Assembly: GCA_028288485.1 (NCBI GenBank)
Contig: JAQBNO010000156.1
Location: 1-64,000, forward strand
DNA length: 64,000 nt
Source of the DNA: Segetibacter sp.
GTDB taxonomy: Bacteria > Bacteroidota > Bacteroidia > Chitinophagales > Chitinophagaceae
Direction: 5' to 3'
Program-made: the position numbers and the translations under genes
The notes under the pieces: generated by a model
What the model was told of the DNA's origin: nothing
The model's input: the letters and a program-made list of their open reading frames with translations, nothing else
The model's database searches: none
Shown here: positions 27,365 to 34,493 of the stretch, piece by piece
Numbering within the stretch: position 1 is the stretch's first letter
Layout of the letters: every line of letters starts with the position of its first letter

Positions 27365-27477
27365 AAGATTTTTTGCAAAAAAATTATTTTTCTTGTTGAT
27401 TGTATTCCTAAACCGCCTGTCCTTTTGCTGCTGCAAACTTAAGATAAAGCACCGTCAGCGCGGATAAGAGTTATTCA

Positions 27478-27540
27478 GTACAAGAGTGCGACGCAAGAAT
27501 GACGCTATAAAAAGGAAATGCCGGTACCCAAAAAATAAAA
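27478..27540 (+). repeat. Dispersed 60-bp element, variant A, near-complete
   Basis: GTACAAGAGTGCGACGCAAG, then AATGACGCTATAAAAAGG, then AAATGCCGGTACCCAAAAAA. It is one of the best-preserved copies and ends about 30 nt before the start chosen for the next gene. Confidence 0.85.
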
Positions 27541-27572
27541 TACCGGATATTTGCAGCTATTACAGAATAAAA

Positions 27573-28949
27573 ATGAATGTATTGTCAAAACCCTTACCTC
27601 AAAGTTTCATTGATTCCTTACACGGCATTCCAGGCTTTAATAAAAACTCATTCATCGACGTGCATGAAGAAAGGAAACAGGTTACTTCTATTCGGTTAAA
27701 CCCTTTAAAACCAACACACGGAACTTCTTCGCTGCCGATCGATTCTACTGTTCCCTGGTGCAAAGACGGCCGGTACTTATCAGAAAGGCCCTCTTTTACG
27801 CTCGACCCGGTTTTTCATGGCGGCGCTTATTACGTACAGGAAGCAAGCAGTATGTTCCTGGACCATGTAATCAAAGAGATTTATAAAAATAAGCCCGCCC
27901 CTAAAAGAGTCGTAGACCTTTGTGCTGCTCCCGGTGGAAAAAGTACTTTGCTTACTGCGGCTTTGCCGGGTAGTTTTATTGTATCGAATGAAGTAATTAA
28001 AACACGGGTGAGTGTTCTGTCGGAAAACATTAGCAAGTGGGGCAGCGAAAATGTGGTTGTTACGCATAACGACCCCAAAGATTTTAAAAAGCTGCCCGGT
28101 TATTTCAACCTGATGGTAATAGATGCGCCTTGCAGTGGCAGCGGCTTGTTTAGAAAAGATGCAGATGCTATTGATGAATGGAGTGAAGCAAATGTGGAAA
28201 TGTGCAGCTACCGCCAGCAAAGAATATTAGCTGATGCGATTGTTGCCTTACAACAACATGGTTACCTGGTGTATAGCACATGTAGTTATAGTAAACAGGA
28301 AGATGAAGAAATATGTGACTGGATAGTTGACCAGTTTGGCTTAGAGCCCGTGCAAGTACCTGTTGATCATGACTGGGGAATTGTTGAAGTTGTTTCTGAA
28401 AAGCATGCAGTTCCGGGATATCGCTTTTACCCGGACAAACTAAAAGGTGAAGGGTTTTTTATTGCCTGCTTTCGCCAGCCGAACATGGTGGACGAATATT
28501 ATGGATATCATACTAAACTGTCTGAAGCAGCCAGGAACATTAAAGCAATTGCTGAACCCTTCTTAAAAAACCCGGGAGAATTTATTTTAAGCGACCAGAA
28601 AGAAATTGTTATAGCTTCTTTAAAAAAGTGGGAAGGAGAATTCGCAACAATGGGTAAAACACTCAATGTAAGAAAGTCGGGGGTTGCTGTTGGAACGGTA
28701 AAAGGCAAAGACTTAATACCGCATCATGAGTTAGCTTTATCTCATTTATTATCCCTCGATATTCCTGTGATTAACCTTGAAAAAGATGATGCTTTAAAAT
28801 ATTTAAAACGACAGGATTTTACTGTGGATACCGAAAGAAGAGGCTGGGCAATTTGTAGTTATGAACATATAGTAATTGGCTGGGTAAAAGTTTTACCCAA
28901 CCGTGTTAATAACTATTACCCAACAAACTGGAGAATTTTAAAAGCTTAA
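27573..28949 (+). CDS. RsmF/NOL1-NOP2-Sun family RNA m5C methyltransferase
   Basis: 458 residues. Methylates cytosine C5 in rRNA or tRNA. Motif I is VVDLCAAPGGKSTLL; the two catalytic cysteines are in motif IV DAPCSGSG and motif VI STCSYS. After the catalytic domain comes a C-terminal RNA-binding region ending in a PUA-like segment (GWAICSYEHIVIGWVKVL), as in RsmF. The open frame runs 29 codons further upstream, through the dispersed repeat at 27478-27540, so the ATG at 27573 (MNVLSKPLPQSF) is chosen. It could be rsmF itself; the exact target base cannot be read from sequence. Confidence 0.9.
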   Translation: MNVLSKPLPQSFIDSLHGIPGFNKNSFIDVHEERKQVTSIRLNPLKPTHGTSSLPIDSTVPWCKDGRYLSERPSFTLDPVFHGGAYYVQEASSMFLDHVIKEIYKNKPAPKRVVDLCAAPGGKSTLLTAALPGSFIVSNEVIKTRVSVLSENISKWGSENVVVTHNDPKDFKKLPGYFNLMVIDAPCSGSGLFRKDADAIDEWSEANVEMCSYRQQRILADAIVALQQHGYLVYSTCSYSKQEDEEICDWIVDQFGLEPVQVPVDHDWGIVEVVSEKHAVPGYRFYPDKLKGEGFFIACFRQPNMVDEYYGYHTKLSEAARNIKAIAEPFLKNPGEFILSDQKEIVIASLKKWEGEFATMGKTLNVRKSGVAVGTVKGKDLIPHHELALSHLLSLDIPVINLEKDDALKYLKRQDFTVDTERRGWAICSYEHIVIGWVKVLPNRVNNYYPTNWRILKA

Positions 28950-28996
28950 TTTTGTTTCGACCCTACATTAAAAATGTTATCTGAAACCAATAAGAT

Positions 28997-30244
28997 ATGA
29001 GGAATTTACTCGTTATTATATACTTTTTTTGCAGCGTATTTGAAGCAAATAGTCAAAATCTTACTGTTGAAGGGACAGCTCCAAATCTTTATATTAGCCA
29101 CACGGTCGCCCCTAAAGAAAACTTTTATAGTATCGGCCGGCTTTATAACCAAACTCCCAATGCGATTGCTTCTTTTAATAATATCGTAATGGAAAAGGGG
29201 CTGGTCATTGGCCAAAAAATTAAAATTCCAGTAAACGGACAAAATTCGGGGGGAACTGAAAGTGCAGGTTCCCGGGAAACACTTGCTCCCATTACCCATG
29301 TTGTTGCTAAAGGCGAAACTCTTTTTAAGATCGGAAAAGATTACAATGTTACGCCGGAGGCAATTAAGGAGTGGAATAGTCTTACTTCCAATAATATAGT
29401 GGCTGGTACTCCTCTGGTAGTCGGACATTTAAAATCGAAAGAAGATCGATCAACTGCAAATACTTCTGTAGCTACAACCTCCACGGCGGCAAAAACAACT
29501 GTCGTGGCCCCGGGACGGGAACTTCCACAATCAAAACAACCAGCTTCTGAAATTAAAACAGAAGAAAATGTTGCGGCTAGCCCTGCAACATCAACAAAGG
29601 CCTTTACACCTATACCCCCGGATGTTGCCCTGAACGAACCAAAGAAACCAGTTTCAGAAGTTAAAAAAGAGGAACCATCCAGCCCGGTAAATTCCTCAGA
29701 AATGGGAGCCCAAAAAGACGAAGTAACTTCGACTGCAGTTACCAGACCACAGGAAAAAGTAACAGATACGCCAGTAAAGGAGCAAACCATAAAAGTTAAA
29801 CCTATAGAAGAAGCTCCTGTTAGAGATGTCGCAAAAGAAACTACATCAAAACCTGCGGAAGCAGGTTATTCAAGAAACAATGAAAGCGGCAGCGCAGATG
29901 TGTTAATGGAGACCGGAAGTTTAGCAGGAGGGGCTTTTGCAGGCATCTTCTCTAAAAGTCCTTCACAAAAGTCGTTAACGATTAAAACCGGGGAAGCTGC
30001 TACTTTTAAATCTACCAGCGGCTGGCAGGATAAGAAATACTATGTATTGATGAATGACGTTTCGCCCGGTACTATTTTGAAGATATCTTCATCTGCAAAT
30101 AAAATAGTGTACGCCAAAGTTTTAGGAAGTATGCCCGAGATGAAAGAGAACAATGGTTTGTTGTTGAGGATCAGCAATTCAGCTGCTTCTTCATTAGGTA
30201 TTATAGATCCTAAGTTCCCGGTAGAAGTTAGCTACCACCAATAA
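28997..30244 (+). CDS. Secreted protein with two LysM domains and a C-terminal double-psi barrel-like domain
   Basis: 415 residues. Signal peptide (cleavage near EANSQN), two LysM peptidoglycan-binding repeats (about 34-78 with APKENFYSIGRLYNQ; about 98-142 with VAKGETLFKIGKDYNV), a long Pro/Thr/Lys/Glu-rich disordered linker (about 150-310), and a folded end (about 325-415) with VSPGTILKISSSANKIVYAKVLG, which looks like the double-psi beta-barrel of RlpA-type proteins. The catalytic Asp/His of lytic transglycosylases is not evident, so a structural or adaptor role at the cell wall is more likely. It is 47 nt downstream of the methyltransferase gene, possibly cotranscribed. Confidence 0.82.
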   Translation: MRNLLVIIYFFCSVFEANSQNLTVEGTAPNLYISHTVAPKENFYSIGRLYNQTPNAIASFNNIVMEKGLVIGQKIKIPVNGQNSGGTESAGSRETLAPITHVVAKGETLFKIGKDYNVTPEAIKEWNSLTSNNIVAGTPLVVGHLKSKEDRSTANTSVATTSTAAKTTVVAPGRELPQSKQPASEIKTEENVAASPATSTKAFTPIPPDVALNEPKKPVSEVKKEEPSSPVNSSEMGAQKDEVTSTAVTRPQEKVTDTPVKEQTIKVKPIEEAPVRDVAKETTSKPAEAGYSRNNESGSADVLMETGSLAGGAFAGIFSKSPSQKSLTIKTGEAATFKSTSGWQDKKYYVLMNDVSPGTILKISSSANKIVYAKVLGSMPEMKENNGLLLRISNSAASSLGIIDPKFPVEVSYHQ

Positions 30245-30341
30245 TTTTACCTCTTTACCTGGTTTTAGTTCAAGTTTTTTCAACTGGCTTTTCTGCGGCA
30301 ATTGTTTCTGCCAGCGTTAACATTATATTCGAAATCGCCTG

Positions 30342-30372
30342 TTTGTGTATTAATGTTTGTGCATTAAATTTG
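30342..30372 (+). promoter_or_regulatory. Canonical Bacteroidota promoter
   Basis: TTTG (30342-30345), exactly 19 nt, then TAAATTTG (30365-30372): a full match to the TTTG-N19-TAnnTTTG consensus. The predicted transcript start is near 30379, giving a leader of about 38 nt to the gene at 30417. Confidence 0.75.
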
Positions 30373-30380
30373 CAGTAGAA

Positions 30381-30396
30381 TATGATATAAATCATA
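30381..30396. promoter_or_regulatory. Dyad at the predicted transcript start
   Basis: TATGAT and ATCATA flank ATAA, a perfect 6-bp dyad beginning about two bases past the predicted start site. It could be an operator or simply AT-rich start-region DNA. Confidence 0.35.
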
Positions 30397-30416
30397 TAAA
30401 CTAAAAACAAATAGCC

Positions 30417-30704
30417 ATGAAAAGACTTATAACTATTGTCTTCCTTAGTGCTTTCACCTATGCTTCAAACGCCCAGAGCGGTGATGCAATCTATACCTCT
30501 TCCAACGATACTGCAGCGGCAAATAAATCAAAAGCAGTAGAAGAGAGATTGAATAAACAGGAGCAGGAGTTACTGGCACTTAAGAAAGATAATGAATCTT
30601 TAAAAAAAGAGGTTAAGCAGTTGAAAGCTTCTGCTGTAAGAACTGGTGGTAACAAGAAGATTACGATTTCAAGAGTAGGAAGCAAGCAGGTTGTTACCGA
30701 GTAG
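30417..30704 (+). CDS. Small secreted coiled-coil protein, unknown function
   Basis: 95 residues. Signal peptide (cleavage near ASNAQS), then a helical region of about residues 38-75 with heptad-like ERLNKQEQELLALKKDNESL, and a basic tail GGNKKITISRVGSKQVV. Mature size is about 76 residues; it probably forms a coiled-coil oligomer in the periplasm or outer membrane. It has its own strong promoter and its own terminator, so it is a single-gene unit that may be well expressed. I do not recognise the family. Confidence 0.7.
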   Translation: MKRLITIVFLSAFTYASNAQSGDAIYTSSNDTAAANKSKAVEERLNKQEQELLALKKDNESLKKEVKQLKASAVRTGGNKKITISRVGSKQVVTE

Positions 30705-30728
30705 AAACTTTAATTACAATATACTGAT

Positions 30729-30760
30729 AATGCCGTGCGGAATGACCGCGCGGCATTTTT
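30729..30760 (+). terminator. Terminator of the small coiled-coil gene
   Basis: AATGCCGTGCG and CGCGCGGCATT form an 11-bp stem (one G-U) followed by TTTTATTG, 24 nt past the stop. Confidence 0.85.
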
Positions 30761-30823
30761 ATTGTACAGTTAGTTTAAATCTCTGCCTTTAAACAACTAC
30801 ACCGTTAAACGCCACGAAACGAC

Positions 30824-31789
30824 TTAAAACCTATAGCCTCTTAAAAATTCTGCAACTTGAATTCTTTTTTTTCCTTCCAGTTGAAGGTCTGCGACGGAAA
30901 TATATCCATCGGCACAAGCATACTTTAAAAATGTTTTGCCGTCTGTTACAACTTCACCCGGTAAACGACCGTGAGAAACCTTTTCTTTACTGCTTTTATA
31001 GATCTTTAAGATCTTTCCGTTTAAAGTGGTAATGGCGCCGGGATAAGGAGAAAGACCTCTTATAAGGTTATGAATCTCGTCAACCGGTTTGATCCACGAG
31101 ATAGTACAGGTTTCTGTAAAAAGCTTTGGAGCATGTTTTAGTTCGCCGCTAAATTCATTAATGGCTTCAGATTGAGCTGTTTCCTGCAATGATCCGTCTT
31201 CAATTCCTTTTACCGTTGTTACCAGTAGGTTGGCGCCAATTTCCTTCATTATATCATGAACTTCGCCGGCTGTATCATTTTCACCAATCAGAATTTTTTC
31301 CTGTAACAGGATATTTCCTGTATCTATTTCGTGTTTCAGCCTGAAAGTGGTTACACCTGTTTCTTTTTCACCGTTAATAATTGCCCAGTTTATTGGCGCG
31401 GCTCCGCGGTATTGCGGCAGAAGCGAGCCGTGAAGATTTACTGTTCCTAACGGCGGCATGTTCCATACCATCTCCGGTAACATTCTGAAAGCAACCACTA
31501 CCTGTAAATCAGCCTTTAGTTCCTGTAATTCTGCTATAAATGCAGCGTTTTTTAGTTTTTCGGGTTGTAGAATGCGTAAGCCCCTTTCAACTGCATATTT
31601 TTTTACCGCACTTTCAGTCAGCTTCATTCCCCGGCCTGCCGGCTTATCAGGAGCGGTAATCACCCCCACAATAGTAAAGCCTGCTTCAATAAGAGCGTTT
31701 AAAGATGCCACCGCAAATTCCGGCGTTCCCATGAATACGATTCGTAAACCTGCATTTCCCCTTAATGGCGACGTGAAATTTTCTGACAT
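30824..31789 (-). CDS. fmt: Methionyl-tRNA formyltransferase
   Basis: 321 residues. Formylates initiator Met-tRNA using 10-formyltetrahydrofolate. LRIVFMGTPEFAVASL opens the fold, and the catalytic region reads NLHGSLLPQYRGAAPINWAI with the expected Asn/His, followed by TGVTTFRLKHEIDTGNIL with the catalytic Asp. The frame allows starts at 31813 and 31789; MSENFTSPLRGNAGLRIVF from 31789 is closest to the usual 310-315 residues. No def gene is adjacent. It lies 46 nt downstream of the NamZ-type gene's stop on the same strand. Confidence 0.94.
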   Translation of the reverse strand: MSENFTSPLRGNAGLRIVFMGTPEFAVASLNALIEAGFTIVGVITAPDKPAGRGMKLTESAVKKYAVERGLRILQPEKLKNAAFIAELQELKADLQVVVAFRMLPEMVWNMPPLGTVNLHGSLLPQYRGAAPINWAIINGEKETGVTTFRLKHEIDTGNILLQEKILIGENDTAGEVHDIMKEIGANLLVTTVKGIEDGSLQETAQSEAINEFSGELKHAPKLFTETCTISWIKPVDEIHNLIRGLSPYPGAITTLNGKILKIYKSSKEKVSHGRLPGEVVTDGKTFLKYACADGYISVADLQLEGKKRIQVAEFLRGYRF

Positions 31790-31835
31790 AGGTTCAAAAG
31801 TAAACAATAGCAACTTTAGTTAGTTGCACTTAATA

Positions 31836-31863
31836 TTCCCCTTTAGTGGGTTAGGGGGTGGCG
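31836..31863 (-). repeat. CCCCCTAACCCACTAAAGGGG repeat over the NamZ-type gene stop
   Basis: A member of the CCCCTAAAGGGG repeat family covers the last codons and stop of the upstream gene, so its C-terminal TATP is repeat-encoded. Confidence 0.6.
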
Positions 31864-33197
31864 GTATCAAAGTCGGGATACATCAAATACTTCTTTCTTA
31901 TTTTCTTAAAGGCGGTAAGTTTTGGTTCCCAGCTTGCCCTGATTTCCTGCTCTGTTTTGCCGTCGATTATCTGTTGCATTAATTGAGCGTTCCCGGCAAG
32001 TTTATTGAAAAAAATCTCTGAAGGCTTTATACCTGCTTTTTTGGGTTTGATGAAGAAATTCTCTTTGTCAGGAAACAGCTTATAAGCCTCCAGCAAATAT
32101 TTAAGCTGGATACGGTTGTCTACCTGTTGTAAAATCTGCCCGGTGTTTCCCGAAAGGTTCCATCCATAACAAAGCTGGCCTTTCAACTTTGGATCACTTG
32201 AACCAGCGTTAGCAACAGGTGTAAAAGAATATAAGTTTTTAGGTAGTGAAGGATGACCAAATACCTGGAAAGGTTTATCGGTACCCCGGCCTTCACTTAA
32301 AACAGTTCCCTCAAAAAAGCAAGTCGAAGGATACCAATAAATCGAACCAGCGTCGGGTAAATTGGGAGATGGTTTTACCGGTAATATATACTTGCTTTTG
32401 TGGGTATAGTTTCGGCACTTTATTACTGTTATGTTTAGCCCATTGCCTGTTGGCTTTGTACCATCTAATTCATGTTTTGCCATTCTCATCATCCACGAAG
32501 CCATTATGTCTCGGTCAAGGAAACCCTGGCCGATAAGAAAATTTGCATATTCACCAATGGTCATTCCATAAACAACCGGAACAGGCTGCATACCTATAAA
32601 ACTTTTATAAGTGGTATCGAGAACGGGACCGTCAACATAAAATCCATTAGGGTTAGGCCGGTCTAAAATAATCAGTGGCTTATTAAATTCCATGGCGCTC
32701 TCCATAAAATCCTGCAGCGATGAGATGTAAGTATAAAATCTCACTCCAACATCCTGGATGTCGAAAACCAGTATATCTACATCTGCCAGGTCTTGTTCTG
32801 AAGGCTTTCTTTTTTTGCCATATAACGAAATTACAGGTATCCCTGTTTGCTGGTCGGTATAATTATCTACCTTTTCTCCTGCGTTAGCAGTACCTCTAAA
32901 ACCATGTTCGGGACCGAAGATCTTAGCAATGGTCACACCCATCTTTTGAAGCGTGTCAACCAGGTGAGTTTGCCCAATTGTAGCTGTATTATTAGCAAAA
33001 ATAGCTACGCGTTTTCCTTTTAGCAAAGGCACGTATTCTTTTGTTTGGTATGCACCGGGTAATATTTGTTTGCCGGCCGTTTGTACGCTTTGCATATTCC
33101 CGGGCTTTTGCGGTTTTGATGTTTGCCTGGTCTTTTGCCCAAATACCGGTAACATTAAACACATGCAGGTAACAAACTGGATAAATATTTTTTTCAT
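31851..33197 (-). CDS. DUF1343 / NamZ-type exo-beta-N-acetylmuramidase
   Basis: 448 residues with a signal peptide (cleavage near VFGQKT). The DUF1343 family includes NamZ, which removes N-acetylmuramic acid from peptidoglycan fragments. Landmarks: KRVAIFANNTATIGQTHLVD, the conserved GPEHGFRG, VDILVFDIQDVGVRFYTYIS, IILDRPNPNG and VYGMTIGEYANFL. It should act in the periplasm during wall recycling. An exact TAnnTTTG box lies 30 nt before the start. fmt follows on the same strand; no functional link is evident. Confidence 0.9.
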   Translation of the reverse strand: MKKIFIQFVTCMCLMLPVFGQKTRQTSKPQKPGNMQSVQTAGKQILPGAYQTKEYVPLLKGKRVAIFANNTATIGQTHLVDTLQKMGVTIAKIFGPEHGFRGTANAGEKVDNYTDQQTGIPVISLYGKKRKPSEQDLADVDILVFDIQDVGVRFYTYISSLQDFMESAMEFNKPLIILDRPNPNGFYVDGPVLDTTYKSFIGMQPVPVVYGMTIGEYANFLIGQGFLDRDIMASWMMRMAKHELDGTKPTGNGLNITVIKCRNYTHKSKYILPVKPSPNLPDAGSIYWYPSTCFFEGTVLSEGRGTDKPFQVFGHPSLPKNLYSFTPVANAGSSDPKLKGQLCYGWNLSGNTGQILQQVDNRIQLKYLLEAYKLFPDKENFFIKPKKAGIKPSEIFFNKLAGNAQLMQQIIDGKTEQEIRASWEPKLTAFKKIRKKYLMYPDFDTATP

Positions 33198-33226
33198 AAT
33201 TTAATAAGTATAGCCACTGAATGCTA

Positions 33227-33234
33227 CAAATTTA
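33227..33234 (-). promoter_or_regulatory. -7 box candidate for the NamZ-type gene
   Basis: On the minus strand TAAATTTG is an exact TAnnTTTG match, 30 nt before the ATG. The -33 position has no TTG. Confidence 0.35.
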
Positions 33235-33438
33235 ATTTGTCCATTCTTTTTTAAACTGTTTATTTTGGTGGCTGTTTATTTTTGCTGCTTTTTTATAATT
33301 TTTGCACACTTAACCAGATTTGGTATGGCAAGATTGTTGTGCCAGTTTTTTAAAACGTATATAAGTTTTAGATAGATTGAATACAGAAGCAACATTTATC
33401 CTTTTAAATTTAATCCGGTTATAATTAAACAAACAAAT

Positions 33439-33897
33439 ATGGCACAAGTAAAAAGTGGTGATACTGTTAGGGTTCACTATCATGGAAAATTGACTGACGG
33501 CACTACTTTCGATAGTAGTGAAGGTCGTGAACCGCTGGAATTTGAAGTCGGAAGCGGTAATGTAATTGCGGGCTTCGACAGTGGTGTTACCGGAATGCAG
33601 GTGGGCGAAAAGAAAACTATTAATATTCCTGTAGACGAAGCATATGGTCAAAAACAAGATGACCTGTACATGGAATTTCCTATTGACCGTTTCCCTGCCG
33701 ACATGAAACCTGAAGTAGGAATGCAGTTAAATATGAGTAATGGTGCGGGGCAAGATTTCCCCGTTGTTATTAAAGAAGTTCGTGAAGATGCGGTGGTGTT
33801 AGACGCTAATCATCCACTTGCCGGTGAAGATTTGACTTTTGATCTTGAATTGGTTGAAATCGTTGGCGGTAAAAGTCCGCTTATTATTATGCCGTAA
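33439..33897 (+). CDS. FKBP-type peptidyl-prolyl isomerase, SlyD-like
   Basis: 152 residues. The FKBP core starts VKSGDTVRVHYHGKLTDGTTFDSS, with the IAGFDSGVTGMQVGEKK segment forming the active-site floor; an inserted chaperone flap (about 70-125) replaces the FKBP loop, as in SlyD. The His-rich metal-binding tail of E. coli SlyD is absent. It is a cytoplasmic proline isomerase and folding helper. It has a clear terminator immediately downstream and no operon partner. Confidence 0.92.
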   Translation: MAQVKSGDTVRVHYHGKLTDGTTFDSSEGREPLEFEVGSGNVIAGFDSGVTGMQVGEKKTINIPVDEAYGQKQDDLYMEFPIDRFPADMKPEVGMQLNMSNGAGQDFPVVIKEVREDAVVLDANHPLAGEDLTFDLELVEIVGGKSPLIIMP

Positions 33898-33921
33898 GGC
33901 GTTTTTTGGATGGTAATGTTG

Positions 33922-33954
33922 AAAAGGTTAGTTGCAGTGCTGCTAACCTTTTTT
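33922..33954 (+). terminator. Terminator of the FKBP gene
   Basis: AAAAGGTTAG and CTAACCTTTT form a 10-bp stem with a run of T, 24 nt after the stop. The T-run is shared with the end of the variant B element that follows. Confidence 0.8.
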
Positions 33955-34010
33955 TATTATGTACTTAGCATCATTACTACTATCGACATCGTTGTGTCAC
34001 TCACTTGTAC
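33951..34010 (-). repeat. Dispersed 60-bp element, variant B
   Basis: The reverse complement starts GTACAAGTGAGTGACACAAC, passes GATAGTAGTAATGATG and ends CTAAGTACATAATAAAAA. It abuts the FKBP terminator. Confidence 0.8.
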
Positions 34011-34014
34011 GGCA

Positions 34015-34164
34015 AATCCTTCCTGCCGTATCATCAAATTCTTAATCCCTGCGCATATTGAGGTGCACGGCCATGTTCTTAGAAAAATAGAAGAAATCTT
34101 TGGTTCACTTGAAGAAAGAAACCAGCTGTGTGTTGACAGGTTAAAGCTTCTGGTGACTTTTTAG
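34015..34164 (+). pseudogene. Possible 3' gene remnant (HsdS-tail-like)
   Basis: An open stretch with no start of its own encodes IKFLIPAHIEVHGHVLRKIE, then EIFGSLEERNQLCVDRLK, and stops at TAG 34162-34164. The helical pattern resembles the C-terminal helix of type I restriction specificity subunits (..IVxKIEExFSxLE..), but the match is by eye and short. It begins exactly where a dispersed element ends, as if cut by it. It could equally be chance. Confidence 0.25.
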
Positions 34165-34188
34165 AAAATCAGGGGAGAGATGATGGTT

Positions 34189-34228
34189 AAATATCGACAG
34201 GAAAAAACCTTATTTCCTGTCGATATTT
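34189..34228. terminator. Perfect 16-bp inverted repeat
   Basis: AAATATCGACAGGAAA (34189-34204) and its exact inverse (34213-34228) flank an 8-nt loop. No functional gene ends right beside it, though the open stretch at 34015-34164 stops 25 nt upstream. The remaining bases of the gap to 34440 show nothing further. Confidence 0.6.
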
Positions 34229-34443
34229 CTAAAAACCTGTGTCGGCCGCTTTTTTATTAAAAAGAACCGGGGATAAATAAACTTTCCGGTCAGGAATACC
34301 TCAGGCAAACTTCCAGCTATAAGTCTTTGATAGTTTCTTAATGCAGCATTGGTTTTTTATGGCTTCATGGTCTCGGCCCGGGCCAGCGGCTTAATCTGCA
34401 TAACAATTAGCTACTGCAGCTTTTTTGCAAGTCTTCGTACAAT

Positions 34444-34476
34444 AAAAAGAGCCCTCCATACGGGAGCGCTCTTTTG
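34444..34476 (-). terminator. Terminator of the surface-protein operon
   Basis: On the minus strand AAAAGAGCGCTCCC, GTAT, GGAGGGCTCTTTTT forms a strong stem with a T-run, 18 nt after the stop at 34494. Confidence 0.85.
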
Positions 34477-34493
34477 CCTAAAATGTGAATGAT

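Noticed and set aside
33910-34010. N-terminal part of an 84-residue plus-strand open frame
   Set aside because: This part is the FKBP terminator and a dispersed element; only the last 48 codons look protein-like and are listed separately.
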